In this document: positions 1 through 10,833 of the stretch, piece after piece | Position numbering within the stretch: the first letter of the stretch is position 1 | Layout: each line of letters begins with the position of its first letter | Source: Arcuatula senhousia | Lineage: Eukaryota; Mollusca; Bivalvia; Mytilida; Mytilidae | Direction of reading: 5' to 3' | NCBI GenBank assembly: GCA_963971305.1 | Contig: OZ020309.1 | Span: 7,929,001 to 7,993,000, forward strand | Length of the DNA: 64,000 bases | Program-made: the position numbers and the translations under genes | Notes under the pieces: generated by a model | The model's database searches: none | The model's input: the letters and a program-made list of their open reading frames with translations, nothing else | What the model was told of the DNA's origin: nothing

Positions 1-1
1 C

Positions 2-162
2 TATGTAGCAATGAACATAAACATGATTAAGGACGAATGTAAGTTTAAATGGCAAGAAAAAACTTTCGATAAGATATCAGCATATCGACCAGCAAAGTTT
101 GTGTACAATGATTGTAGATGTTCTCCTTATAGGAGGATAATACAGATACAGGGAGTTAAATA
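2..162 (+). other. Short open stretch with an IL-17-like cysteine signature (doubtful)
   Basis: Frame 2 is open from the window edge to a TAA at 160-162. It contains a Cys, a Trp four residues on, then an Arg-Pro followed by seven residues and C-R-C. This spacing resembles the conserved core of IL-17 cytokines (C-x-W ... RxP-x7-CxC), a family expanded in bivalves. The usual continuation (VPV, a further Cys and a terminal CxC) is missing before the stop. It lies 18 bp upstream of the FN3 exon acceptor, so it would sit in an intron of the PHYHIP-like gene. It may be a broken gene fragment or chance. No start is visible. Confidence 0.22.
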
Positions 163-180
163 ATTTTATTCGACTTGCAG

Positions 181-2807
181 AAGCCAACTCAATTTACTCA
201 ATGTCGGTCATACTTAGAGGAAAAGTCGATGGTAATGGGCGGGGAGTATCCTTTAACGTTAAATTTCCCAGCGCAACAGACATCGATGTCTTACTTATAT
301 TTTTATTTTCAAAGAATCATCCTGAAAACAGTTATACTGTTATCGTTCAAACGTTGGCCAAGGAATATGGTTTACCTATGATATTTGTCACCGGATCGGA
401 TAATAGCTACTGCTTGGAAGCATATGGACTAGCTAGAGTTTCTGAAGAATTCTTCAATTTTGTTGCTTCCTGTCAAACGAGCTTTTCAGGTAAATAGTAC
501 AAAACATGTCTCTTTCCATTCTTGAAGTAACCGTCACAGCGTGTGATCTGAAGCATTAAAACTAAGAGGGATTATTAAACACGAACACGACCAGTCTAGT
601 TAGTTTGCTAGTATTAACAAGTTTATAAACTGAATGTTTGAGCCTATGTCACTATTATTACTACATCAAGGAGTTTCGTTATGAGCACATTGTTCATTTC
701 CGAATTTAGAACAAGTTGTTCTTCACTATAGGCCTTAAATTATAATTATGAACAAGAATAGAAATAAACAGTTTTTTTGCTTTTAAACGCAAACTTAACT
801 GAATTTATTGCAAAACGAAGGACAAAATATTAGTCTCAAACATACTAAGATACGATCATTTGAAATTCTTAGACTAAACATAGTTAATATGTTTCAGTCA
901 CCACAGGTCCAAATGACACTAACCTGCTGGTAGATATCAGGATGAAACAGACGATTTCCCCACCAGTTCCACTAAAGAATAATAAGCAGGTCGGTACAAT
1001 GGTAAATCAAACATTCATACATTGTGCCACTCTCGTTTCAGTTTTGTTGTAATATGTGTTTTGTATCTTGCGATGTCTGTTTTGTGATCATTTTTGTCTT
1101 AGCTTTTTGGACATACTACATACGATTGCTCAATTATAAAATAAAACAAGGCATTGATAATATAGCAACGGATAATATGATCAATAAAATATCAATAAAA
1201 CTGTCAAAAGGGTTCGGAATTCTTCAAGTCGAAAATCCTTTTAAATAGCTTGATTACTGAGTATTTTTATATCTTTTTTATCATTAATTATTGATTTTGC
1301 GGGTTGTGGTATTTTTTTAGGGGTAAGGGATTTTAAGGAAGAACGGTTTTAGCTCTGTGAAACGAACTTTACACAGTTCCATAATTTCACTTTCAGACAA
1401 AATGGGATATACAGGTAGACCTTAGCCCAGTTTCAAGATACACTTTCAGGAGCAAAGAACAATTTCAATCGGAGAAGATATGGATTATATTTTTAAATCA
1501 AAATGGCGTCAAGGTTTTCATTGTGACTTCTAAGCAATTGAACTATACGTTACCTTTCGATTGAAAGGCCGGTGCTTTGTTTCGTGTCAAATTAATACGT
1601 GGTTGTCTTCTATGTGAGAATGGATCTAGAACAGTTCGTATCATTAGCAATGAAACTGAAATTCTGATTTTAATCATAAAATTGTTTTATTGCCGAAAAT
1701 TATTAAAACAAGATTATAGATACCACAAGTAAGAAAAATTTTATTCAAGTTCTTCCAAAAGTATTGATACCATCCTGAAATTTTAAGTGTACATGTCAAT
1801 GTCTGGTATAGAAAGGAATATCACATCCTAAATTTTATGGTAATGTTGATTATGAAGCACTCAAGTTTAAAACCAATCCATTGGAAATGAAAAAAAAATG
1901 ACTGAAAAAGTACCGTATCATAGAAAAAAGTCAAAAGTCCTTACTTGGTACATCAATTTCTACAGAGTTATATTTATTAAAAAACATAGATTTAGGTTTG
2001 TGTAGTATTTTACAAATATGTTTCAACCCTTGCATTTGAAATGTCTTTTACGCATTTAAGAAATTCGAAAGCAATTTTAGATTTTGTTTTTAACTCCAAC
2101 TTTAATATGTCTCTATAATATATTCTTTAGATTACACAAAAGTGGAATATAAGGAACTTCTCGACAAATCGGTGGACTTTATAAAAGGACTTGGTGGTGA
2201 CTTTTATCCAATTGAATTTTTCTACAGGAACAAATCTGAAATGTATTTTCAGTCCATAAAGGAATATCATGATAACATAATGAAGCCCTATAAGAAGGAC
2301 TTTAATGGTGATCCTTGCTCCGTAATAAATGGCCGTATCGATGGACTGTTCTTCAACACCGCTTTAGACTTCAACTCCTTGCAACCTCTTCCGTGCTCCC
2401 CATTTGGGCCTGTTCGTCTTCATATAGATGCTGCTAGTTTGTTCACTCCAAATTTCAATCTATATTTTGCTGACTTCTATTGTCACTATCTAGTCCATTT
2501 TGTTACCATAGTTTTGACTCCTAAAAACTCTCCAACTGATATTTTTTGCAAGGAACGTTTGATTTCGCTAAGTATTTATAAAAATCCATTTATTTTCCTA
2601 GATGAAATTTCGGAAGACTTCTTCGAAGTTAATGTATATTTAAGTTCTGGTCTTAGAGTGGAAATATTTTACACTGAATCCATTAATATAAAAAAGATAT
2701 TAGATAAAAATCTAGGCCATTTTAGTAAGGTCCCCATTATAGGAAAAGGCGAGAGTTATAAATTGGGAATACCCAAAAATAAATATTGTAAAGTTTGTTA
2801 CCTTTAA
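181..2807 (+). CDS. PHYHIP/PHYHIPL-like protein, last two exons (5' end outside the window)
   Basis: Two exons are supported, 181-489 and 2131-2807, with the stop TAA at 2805-2807. Exon one follows TTGCAG and ends TTTCAG|GTAAAT in phase 1. Exon two follows TATTCTTTAG and its first two bases complete a GAT (Asp) codon, giving D-YTKVEYKELL. Family knowledge: PHYHIP and PHYHIPL are cytosolic, with an FN3 domain followed by a conserved C-terminal domain. PHYHIP was described as binding phytanoyl-CoA hydroxylase; its exact role is unclear. Exon one gives the second half of the FN3 domain (SYTVIVQT resembles the vertebrate EYTVAVQT strand, and VSEEFFNF its VSEW strand). Exon two shows EFFYRNKSEMYF, the INGRIDGLFF block, NLYFADFYCHY and a terminal YCKVC, all typical of the family. 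The first half of FN3 and the start codon lie left of base 1. No AATAAA occurs before the TIR element that starts at 2995; the nearest (3207-3212) is inside that element. Confidence 0.85.
490..2130 (+). other. Intron of the PHYHIP-like gene, with a possible alternative terminal exon pair
   Basis: This is the intron between the two exons. Within it, 905-986 after TTTCAG can be read in a phase compatible with the FN3 exon, and 1041-1248 after another TTTCAG encodes about 20 hydrophobic residues (core FVIIFVLAFWTYY), a basic tail and a TAG. Joined, they would make a C-terminus with a transmembrane helix in place of the PHYHIP domain. Nothing beyond splice-like sites and open frame supports this. 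The rest is non-coding AT-rich sequence. Confidence 0.3.
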
Positions 2808-2994
2808 TATACACAAAAACATTATTGGGAACATTGTTATTTTTCCTTCAATAACATAATATAAGATTCTTAAATTATGTACAATGAATTATAGTTTGTA
2901 CTCCTAGAAGCACACGAATCGAGCAAGGTAATTTGCACTAACTATACACAAAATGTTTTTCTTATAGACAACTGCATTGTTTCTATACCATTTT

Positions 2995-5900
2995 TAGTCC
3001 ATCAGCCAACTCTGAAAAGACGTCATATTTAAAAGTTGAGTGGATACCCCCGTAGACCGAATTTTTATGGTACAAAAATTTAGTATTACATCTAAGCTTC
3101 ATAATTCCAAATGTTATACTTGTATAAAATATGCGGAAAATAGCGTAAAAATCATTTTTCTGGACCCTCTGGTGAGCAATTGAAAAGTAGTCATTCATTT
3201 ATTTTCAATAAATTGAACATAGGGTTGAAAACTTCAATTACTGTTTTATAAATCTATAGTATGCATAGGGATTATTGACTTAAGAAAAGAATTTGCATCA
3301 TAACAATGTCTAAAAAAGATATTTTTTAGATTAAGAATTGCTAATTAGTACGCCCAAAATTTCCCTATTTTTACAATTTGCGAATGTCTTCCTATGACTT
3401 CGCACGTATCACAGGTAAAATTTACTCAACAAGATTCACCTAATTACAATGGTCACAATTAAAAATATCAAAACCACCAGGATTTGATAAAAACAGTGTT
3501 TTACAGAAAAATCCATTTTTAATGTCCATGTGCGGATTGTAATGGTTTGACCGATATGGTTTTATTTTTTAAATTATTAAATGTGAAGGTCACTTTTTCT
3601 ATTTTTAGAATCAATATTTTTTATGATTTTAAGTCATTTCTATGGTATTTTTTTAAAACCAACATAAAAGAAGTTATATTACAGTAAAGGTGATTTTTTA
3701 CATTATTGAAAACAAAGTTATAACCAATTAATCACGTTTTCTTGTTTTTGGCCTGTTAGACTTTACTTTAGGTCAGGTGCGTTTGACTTTATTTATACTT
3801 ATATGAAATATTTACATTACTTTTTACTTATAACTTATCTATTCTTTATTTCTGGCGACAATTTATATCGAGCTGTCGCCTTAAAATAATGTTACTGGCG
3901 ACACACAAAGAATACAAGCATTTTAGGTCTGCAGAAACTTATATCATTAGTGCACCATTATTTCTTTTTTTATGTAATTTCATGAAAAATGGGAAATACT
4001 GAAATCAGCAAAGTTAAAAACCACACAAAAAGTAAGATTACAGTTTTCGCATTTTAACACAAAATCAGGACAAGTAGTTTTCTTTGATTTTTTTTAGAAA
4101 TTTTGAATGAAGTATAAGACGGGACATATTGTACTCGTGGAGAACTAGACTAGCTATCTCTTTTTATCTCACGTTCCGTTATACAAGTATTGATAATGTC
4201 CTTTCACTGAACAATTCTCTATTTGGTGACTTTCTCCATCTCATATATCCTCAGGAACCTGAGATAAGGGACACAATGGATTCTAGGAAGTCTGCTTCAT
4301 ATTTAGATTTACATCTCGAAATTGACTCTCAAGGAATACTTCAACAAAGCTCTATGACAAACGTGATGACTTCAACTTTCCCTTTTTGTGTAGCAACATT
4401 CCGTCCGCTCCGGCTTATGAAGTGTTCGTATCACAGTTGATTCGTTACTCCAGAGCTTGCGGCAATTACATCGATTCCTTGGCAGAGCGTCACGTTTGAC
4501 ACAGAAAAGGCTAACACAGGGTTATGTTGCTCCACGGTTGCTGCCTTCACTCAAGAAATTGTACGGAAGACACCGTGCACTCGTAGACAATCTCTCAAAT
4601 GAGTGCAGATGTTGGTTTGTCTTAGAAATTTGTTTTGTCTTCCTTTACCAGATTTGACACACTGAATTGATCGAAAATTAGAAACACGACGGATGTGCTA
4701 TAGCAGCCAAAAACCGCTTACTCTTCCGGAGCACCCGAGTAAACTTAACTCTTGTTACGACTTGAGTTGGCGTTGTTGATTTCCGTTCGGTTGATTTTGT
4801 GTTTTGTGTTTCTTCGTGCTGTTCTTGTTCATGTTTACCGGTTTTGTCGTTGCCCTTTCGGACTTTTGACACTCGAATGCCCTATTTGTGCCTGTTTGCT
4901 TCTTTCAATTCATTCGTCGGTTAGCACAATCACTAACTTCAATGGTTTGGTGATTTCAACTTCGTTTAGTTAACTTCTTTCTGGGAAAAATTGACCAAAC
5001 TCTACGACATTGCTCAGCAGCATAAAAAAGTTCACAATAAAAAGGTCTGTTTTTCAAAATATATTTAGTTACGATTGTAATGAGAGTTTCTTTTTTGTTG
5101 TTTTAGAAGTACGCTTATTGCTTTGAATTTCGTTAAAATCTAGATTCTTTAGAAGACGGTACAGGAAACAACTGCCAACAATGAAGAAGCTAAATATCGA
5201 TCTTCAAAGTATTTACAAATATACTAGTAGTAATTTCAAAAGGCAAAACAATCATAACAAAGCGTCAAATAATTGAAAAATAAGATCCATATAGAACTTT
5301 ATTAATTGGCTGGCATATTTCCTCGATAACAGTTACTTTGTATCCCTTTTGTAACTAAGTGCAACAAACGGTCAAACATGCAGCGCCATTATTGTACACA
5401 TGTTGTATGCTGCCTTGCAAAATGATCCAAAATGCACATGTAGGTGTAATTATGGCAACTTTTAAACGACAATTAAGACTAAAGTTCTTAAATTCTGATA
5501 CTATAGTTTCAAAAAGGTCAAATATATAAACTAAAATTGAAAAAATATATAATGAAACACATTATGTTGATCATTTGTATTTACACATGAAAAAATATAG
5601 ATTTCAGGCGACTGGGGCTACATTCAAATACCGAAACTTTTCAACCGGTACCACAAATATTTTAATGGAATTGTTTTATTTAATTTGTTATGTTGTAGGT
5701 AGATTCTTTCCACAAAATATTCCACCTAGCTATCCTATTTTTTTAGGAAATGAAAAAAGAAAATGAAAAAAAAAACTTATTTTAGTAATTCCTTGTATTA
5801 TCTCCCTTTAAGACTTCTTTGAGTGAAAATTTTAACAAACTTTTGTCTGTCGTTGGTTGTCTGGACAACATTTAATATGTTAAAAGTTTTATTTTCAATA

Positions 5901-6129
5901 ATATTGTAGTAGACTTAGTATAATAGAATGTTTTATAAGGGTTGAAATTTTTTGACAGTTTATAGTACCCCTAAAGGGGCCTCTGTTATACCAGTTTCCG
6001 CATCTTTTTGCAAAGTATAACAAGTTGAAAAATAAAGTTCACATGTTTGTCTTTTGATTTCTGCAATAAAAAATCGGTCTACAGGGGTATCCACTCAAAT
6101 TATTTTTTCCGGACCTGGCTGATGGACTA
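2995..6129. mobile_element. TIR element copy 1 (3.1 kb) carrying a dead RT fragment
   Basis: The left end TAGTCCATCAGCCA is mirrored at the right end. Similarity continues inward for about 70 bp, with GAGTGGATACCCC-Y-GTAGACCGA in both arms. The element is flanked by TTT on both sides (2992-2994 and 6130-6132), a 3-bp target duplication. No transposase is visible, so it is non-autonomous. Its middle (about 4085-4890) derives from the 3' end of a retroelement. A near-identical copy lies at 28252-32219. The superfamily is undetermined; 3-bp duplications occur in PIF/Harbinger and CACTA groups, but these termini match neither clearly. Confidence 0.8.
4085..4890 (+). pseudogene. Reverse-transcriptase C-terminal fragment inside TIR element copy 1
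   Basis: Frames read LSLNNSLFGDFLHLIYP, then RKSASYLDLHLEIDSQG, then a frameshifted region matching the RT thumb and a tail with CGGAGCACCCGAG. The catalytic Y-[IL]-D-D box is broken: it reads YTSIDNV, with two extra residues and a D-to-N change, so it cannot be an active polymerase. Related fragments lie at 8830-9720 (closer to intact, with YIDD in the upstream frame) and 30190-30980. The retroelement clade was not determined. Confidence 0.65.
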
Positions 6130-7374
6130 TTTAAATGGAATATTTTTTTACCGATAGGACTGAAGCCCGTTAAAAACTGAAGAGGAAAAATCCTTTACGG
6201 GTTAGTAAAAATCATTAGACTAAATTCCCCTGGATTAAATGTTAGTAAGAATACCTGGCTCGATTTGCGTGTTACTATCAATGGTCTGTCTCTTCTTAAT
6301 TATGCCCTTACTTGGCAAGGCGTGCTTTTTTCCATTCTGATAACACAATACTATTTTGAAGGTCATTCCATTCCTTAAGGTTAAATCACATAGCTCAATA
6401 AAAGCTTTACAAAGGACCCTGGTCTTGAAGAGAGACGAACAAACTAACCTTGCTATTACGTAAAATATGAAACAGGTTGAGCAGAATCCACTAAGTAGAG
6501 AGTTGTTACTCAAATGCCCTATCTGTTAAAGTCAAGTAACAGGCTTAAGGCGGGATTAAAGCACATGAACCTGTCAACTTTCACGATTTTCGCAGGTTTT
6601 CCCGATTTTCGGGTCTTGAGTTGCAGAAAACCCGCAAACCGATTTCGGCTTTTCAAAATGAGCAAAAAACCTGATTTTTAACACATTTCAAAATTTTCGT
6701 CTTCATTGGAGACAATTTTAACTTCTAGCCAATCACAATTGTTGTTTCTCAGCGTTATCGGTAAGTTTTACTTAGTGTACGACAAATGCGATGTCAACTG
6801 GATTTGATTAAAGCCACAACGTTTTGACAGCTTTATTTGGATGAATGAATAAATTATATGAGTCATATTTAGAATAAATATGAATGTTTGTAAAGCTAAA
6901 CAAATATTATTAAGTGATGATTGTTCTCCATTTTTAAATTTAAAGGGTACCACGGATACATGTATATTCTTGTTGCTTTGTGAGAAATTCATTTGCGAAT
7001 AACAGTCTAAACGCCCCGTACCAAGACGCCCCCCCCCCCATATATAAAAATGCACCCGGCAAAACGCCCTTGTTTGAGTTTTAGAATAAGGATTTAGTTT
7101 CATATAACTATCTGGATTATTTCTTTTTCTCATGCTAATAGATGTGCAAGAATTGCCATATATTATAAGCAACAAATGTATTGGTCGGAGATATTTTACA
7201 AAGGCAGATAGAAATATAGGTGATACCAAAGCATTTAATAAAAAGTCTGTACTTTATATAACGGACAGCTTCCATATTGATGGAAAGGTTACTTATCATA
7301 ATAAACAAGGCGACACTTACTTACAAAGTAGTACTTTAATTTCTTTTACCTTTAAATAAAATTAAAACAAACTG
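6130..7374. other. Intergenic, no gene recognised
   Basis: Low-complexity AT-rich sequence with a C-run near 7030-7039. The 153-residue minus-strand frame across 6768-7229 has no recognisable motif, runs through the C-run and is judged non-coding. Confidence 0.5.
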
Positions 7375-8145
7375 TTTCAGTGGGGTAATTGACAAAGTCC
7401 CTCACACAAGATTACTGTATAAACTACACAATTATAAAAATATGGCATAAAAAAACAACACCTTGAAATGAATTGGTGACTTCCTACATGACAGAGCACA
7501 AACAGTTTTTCTTGGTGGTCAACAAGTTGCTGTAACCTCTGGCGTACCGCAGAGCACAATATAAGGTCCTATCCTCTTTCTAATTTTTATAAACGACATC
7601 CCATAATACTTACAACACAGTACATTTAGACTTTTTGCAGACGGAAGCATAATATACCGAAAAATCCAAAACAAAGATGACTCAATAAAACTACAGCAAG
7701 ATGGTAAAAAGACTGGTAAATGTCTTTCCACCAAGACAATTGTTCAATATTGAGAGTAGCATAAAAAGAACACCATGCAGCCATTCAAAATTGCAAACTC
7801 TCGAAATAGTTCATGTGTATGGGACCCTCACAATAAGAAAACAGATTAACCAAATTGAAATGGTGCAAAGTAGGGTGTCACGGTTTACATGCAATAGATT
7901 TCACAACACCAGATCAGTTTCAGACATGTAAGAACAACTCCAGTTGCCATCATTACAAATCCGACGCATTCAAACAAGACTTATAGTATTTTATAAAATA
8001 GTCCACCATCAACTTGCAATAAATCCATCACACCTTCTTACTCCACCCGACACCCGTATCACTTTAAACAGCATATTCTCTTCTCCGCCCCATCTAAGTA
8101 TGCCCCATGCAAATAGTTTAATGAAAAATATAATGATATAATTAA
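7375..8145 (+). pseudogene. Degraded non-LTR retrotransposon RT fragment
   Basis: Pieces in shifting frames read DFLHDRAQTVFLGGQ, VTSGVPQ (the RT SGVPQGS block), GPILFLIFINDIP, FRLFADGS (the catalytic FADD changed to FADG) and then a C-terminal block with KSRVSRFTCNRF and LQIRRIQTRLIVFYKI. This is the usual order of RT motifs and C-terminal region in jockey/CR1-like LINEs. Several in-frame stops and the lost Asp show that it is dead. It ends near a perfect palindrome at 8173-8190. Confidence 0.7.
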
Positions 8146-8172
8146 CACAAAAAGATTCACTGTAAATACGGT

Positions 8173-8190
8173 GACCGTACGCGTACGGTC
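8173..8190. repeat. Perfect 18-bp palindrome
   Basis: GACCGTACGCGTACGGTC equals its own reverse complement. It has four CpG steps in an AT-rich neighbourhood, directly after the LINE fragment. Its role is unknown. Confidence 0.9.
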
Positions 8191-8194
8191 TGGA

Positions 8195-8320
8195 ACATAA
8201 ACTCCATTAGCTGGAGCGGACAGAATGTTGCTACACAAGAGAGGAAAGTTGATAAATGAAGGTTAAGTCAGCACATTTTTCATAAAGCTCTGTGAAAGTT
8301 TTCAACGAAAGTATATTTTG
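8195..8320 (-). pseudogene. Inverted scrap of the same RT family
   Basis: Read on the minus strand, this repeats the segment at about 4325-4420 (the region around the thumb motif that precedes ICSNIPAAPA in this RT family). It lies opposite to the larger fragment at 8830-9720, so the two form a broken inverted pair. Confidence 0.5.
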
Positions 8321-8829
8321 GAAAAAAAGGGCTTTAAAAATTAAATTGACGAATTGGACAAAATGGAGATTGGTGTACTTTCATTGGTAGCAGGGTCATC
8401 CAGATGAACCACTAAACCTCTTCCAGTTCTGTGACTTCATACGACGGCAATAAAATCCAGCCACCAGAAATATTACGATTGTTGTTATTCTAGAAATGGT
8501 GTCGATAAAATGTGGACCCTGAAAAATTTGAAAGAGCTAATTTAGATTTTTAACTTTAAATCATCTTGCAGCAACATCAAAACTTTCGATTTCTCCACAC
8601 TTCTTTTCCACATGAACAATTCAAATCAAGATTGACACAGCTGATTAAACGCTGCTTTTTCAAAAAGAATGGAAAACACAGGTACAGATATCTATTAGTT
8701 GATTATACTTTTTTTAAGATTAACTTTTGTCATCAATGAGTCTACAAATTTACAGAAGATCAAATAATCGACATAGTGAACTTTCTCGTACATAACATAT
8801 TTGTTCAGTTTTGTGTACGTGTTTCTCGG

Positions 8830-9720
8830 TAAACAATAAGGATTCCCATGGGTACCAATTGTGCACATTTGCTTGCTGATTTGTTTCTTCATTCATATGA
8901 AGCAGACTTCTTACAATCTCTTCTTGACAAAGAAAATCGTAGAGTTGCTATCTTTCTATTAACCTAACTTTCCGTTATATTGATGATCTCCTTTCACTGA
9001 ACAATTTTCTATTTGGTGACTTTCTCCATCTTATATACATGATATATCCCCATGATTTTGGGTTAAAGGACTCAACAGATTCTAGGAAGTCTGCTTCATA
9101 TTTAGATCTACATCTCGAAATAGACTCTCAAGGAAAACTTGTAACAAAGCCCTATGAAAAACATGATGACTTCAACTTTCCAATCGTCATTTTTCCATTC
9201 ATGTGTAGCAACATTCCGTCTGCTCCAGCTTAGGTAGTTTACGTATCACAATTGATTCGTTTTTCGGCGCTTGTGGGAATCGCATCAATTTTCTTTGCAG
9301 AGCGTCACGTTGCTAGCACAGGGTTATTTTGCTCCTCGGTTGCTGTCTTATCTCAAGAAATTTTACGCAAGACACCATGCGCTCATAGACAAATATTGGA
9401 TTTCTATCGCTCATATGAGTGCTGGAGTTGGTTCGTCATACGGTTTTGTTTTGTATTCCTTTACCGGATTTGAAACTGGCAGCGCGATAGATTTGCTATA
9501 GCAAGCAGAAACTGTTTACTCTCCCAGAGCACCTGATTTCACTATTTTTACGACTTAGTTTGCGTTGCTGATAGTTTGCGTTGCTGATTTCTTTTCGGTT
9601 GATTTTTTGGATGGGGTTGTTCTCGTTCGTGTTTACTGATTTTTCGTTGCCCTTTCAGACTTTGACACTCGCTTGCCCCATTGGTGCCCCTTTGATAAGT
9701 TTCCTGTTCGGGTCAGGTGA
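8830..9720 (+). pseudogene. RT fragment with 3' tail
   Basis: Frames read PMGTNCAHLLADLFLHSYE, then FRYIDDLLSLNN (intact YIDD box but after a frameshift), SASYLDLHLEIDSQG, DFNFPIVIFPFMCSN, then degenerate thumb sequence. The 3' tail from about 9515 (TACTCTCCCAGAGCACCTGA) matches the tail inside the two TIR elements at 4700 and 30810. It is therefore the free-standing relative of the fragment those elements captured. Stops and shifts make it non-functional. Confidence 0.7.
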
Positions 9721-10820
9721 GTTAAAAAAAGGTTCACTAAATTTTTAGACACAATTTGTCAGAGATACGTTCTTCCCGAAATATATAAATTGCAAAAATA
9801 AAGTGAAAACACATACAACACAACGCCTCTGAATTTTTCCTTAGTTCTACACTAAGATCTGAACCAATGACAAACAACTTTGTTCAGTGTTTTTTATCTT
9901 TGCTTTTGATCAAACAATTTTCACTATGGACAAAGGTCAATGATTTTGCCGAACGTTTAAGTAAAGGGAATAACTTACAAACCTAACAAACTGGAATGGT
10001 CGTTTCTAAAGAAAACAATTCAAAACAAAGCAAAGATACCCATGTCTATTACAGACAAAAGCATGAAAACGTGCTGTTTTTTAACTTTAAGGGTCATAAG
10101 GTCCAGACGTCAATTTTGTTTTAATTAGGATTTGATGTTTGGGGATTAGAGCTGGCATCCGATTATTTCTTTCAGATCCTTTATACTTTTTTAACAATAA
10201 TGGCTCTCTGGGGCCTGAATCGATCACCCGGTCTTTTATGAACTTTGAAAATAAAAATCTGACAACTTCAACTAATAGAGATTTTTATGGGGCTTACTGA
10301 GCTAAAAATTGGAGCAATATATAAATTTCCAGGACACAAATGCTACTCCCGACGCTCGTTTGGCTATTCGGGACTCGCCAAAGGCGCTTTTCCCAAACGG
10401 TTGAAAATGTCAAACAATATATAAATATGAACATAGATCAATAATAAAAACAGATCTCTATTTATCTTTTTTTTTATGAAATAAACCCACGAATACATGA
10501 AACTTGATATACTTTTTTTAACGTTTTAGTTTTTATTAAAGGCAAAAACTGGAAATAAGATAAGTTTATAAAGCACCGATTTTTACTCGAAAGTCTTCGG
10601 CTTCCGAGTCTTGTCGGAGAAAAGATGAATGGAAGAAGGCGCGCCAAACTGTTACAACTCGTTGTCACCTCGCTAACTCTCGTAGAAATAGAATATAGGT
10701 CAAAATAGGACCAGATTAGAAAAAGCGATGGCCTCTAAAGTCGTAAGCGGCCAACATGGCGACGGCAGCCTGATTTTAACAATCTATCTGAGACTGAGTG
10801 ATACCAAAAAATATCGACAT
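9721..10820. other. Intergenic, no gene; end of a dispersed repeat near 10200-10420
   Basis: The segment GGGGCCTGAATCGATCACC near 10207 recurs at about 33540 (AGCCTGAATCGATCACCTGG), marking a dispersed bivalve-type repeat. I recognise no coding sequence. Confidence 0.45.
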
Positions 10821-10833
10821 AATAACTATATGA

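Noticed and set aside
181..489. Von Willebrand factor A-like fold in the first exon
   Set aside because: The alternation of hydrophobic strands looked VWA-like, but the order SYTVIVQT, VSEEFFNF and the phase-1 junction to D-YTKVEYKELL match the FN3 part of PHYHIPL much better.
6768..7229. 153-codon minus-strand frame
   Set aside because: It runs through a homopolymer C-run, shows no motif and has no plausible splice or start context.
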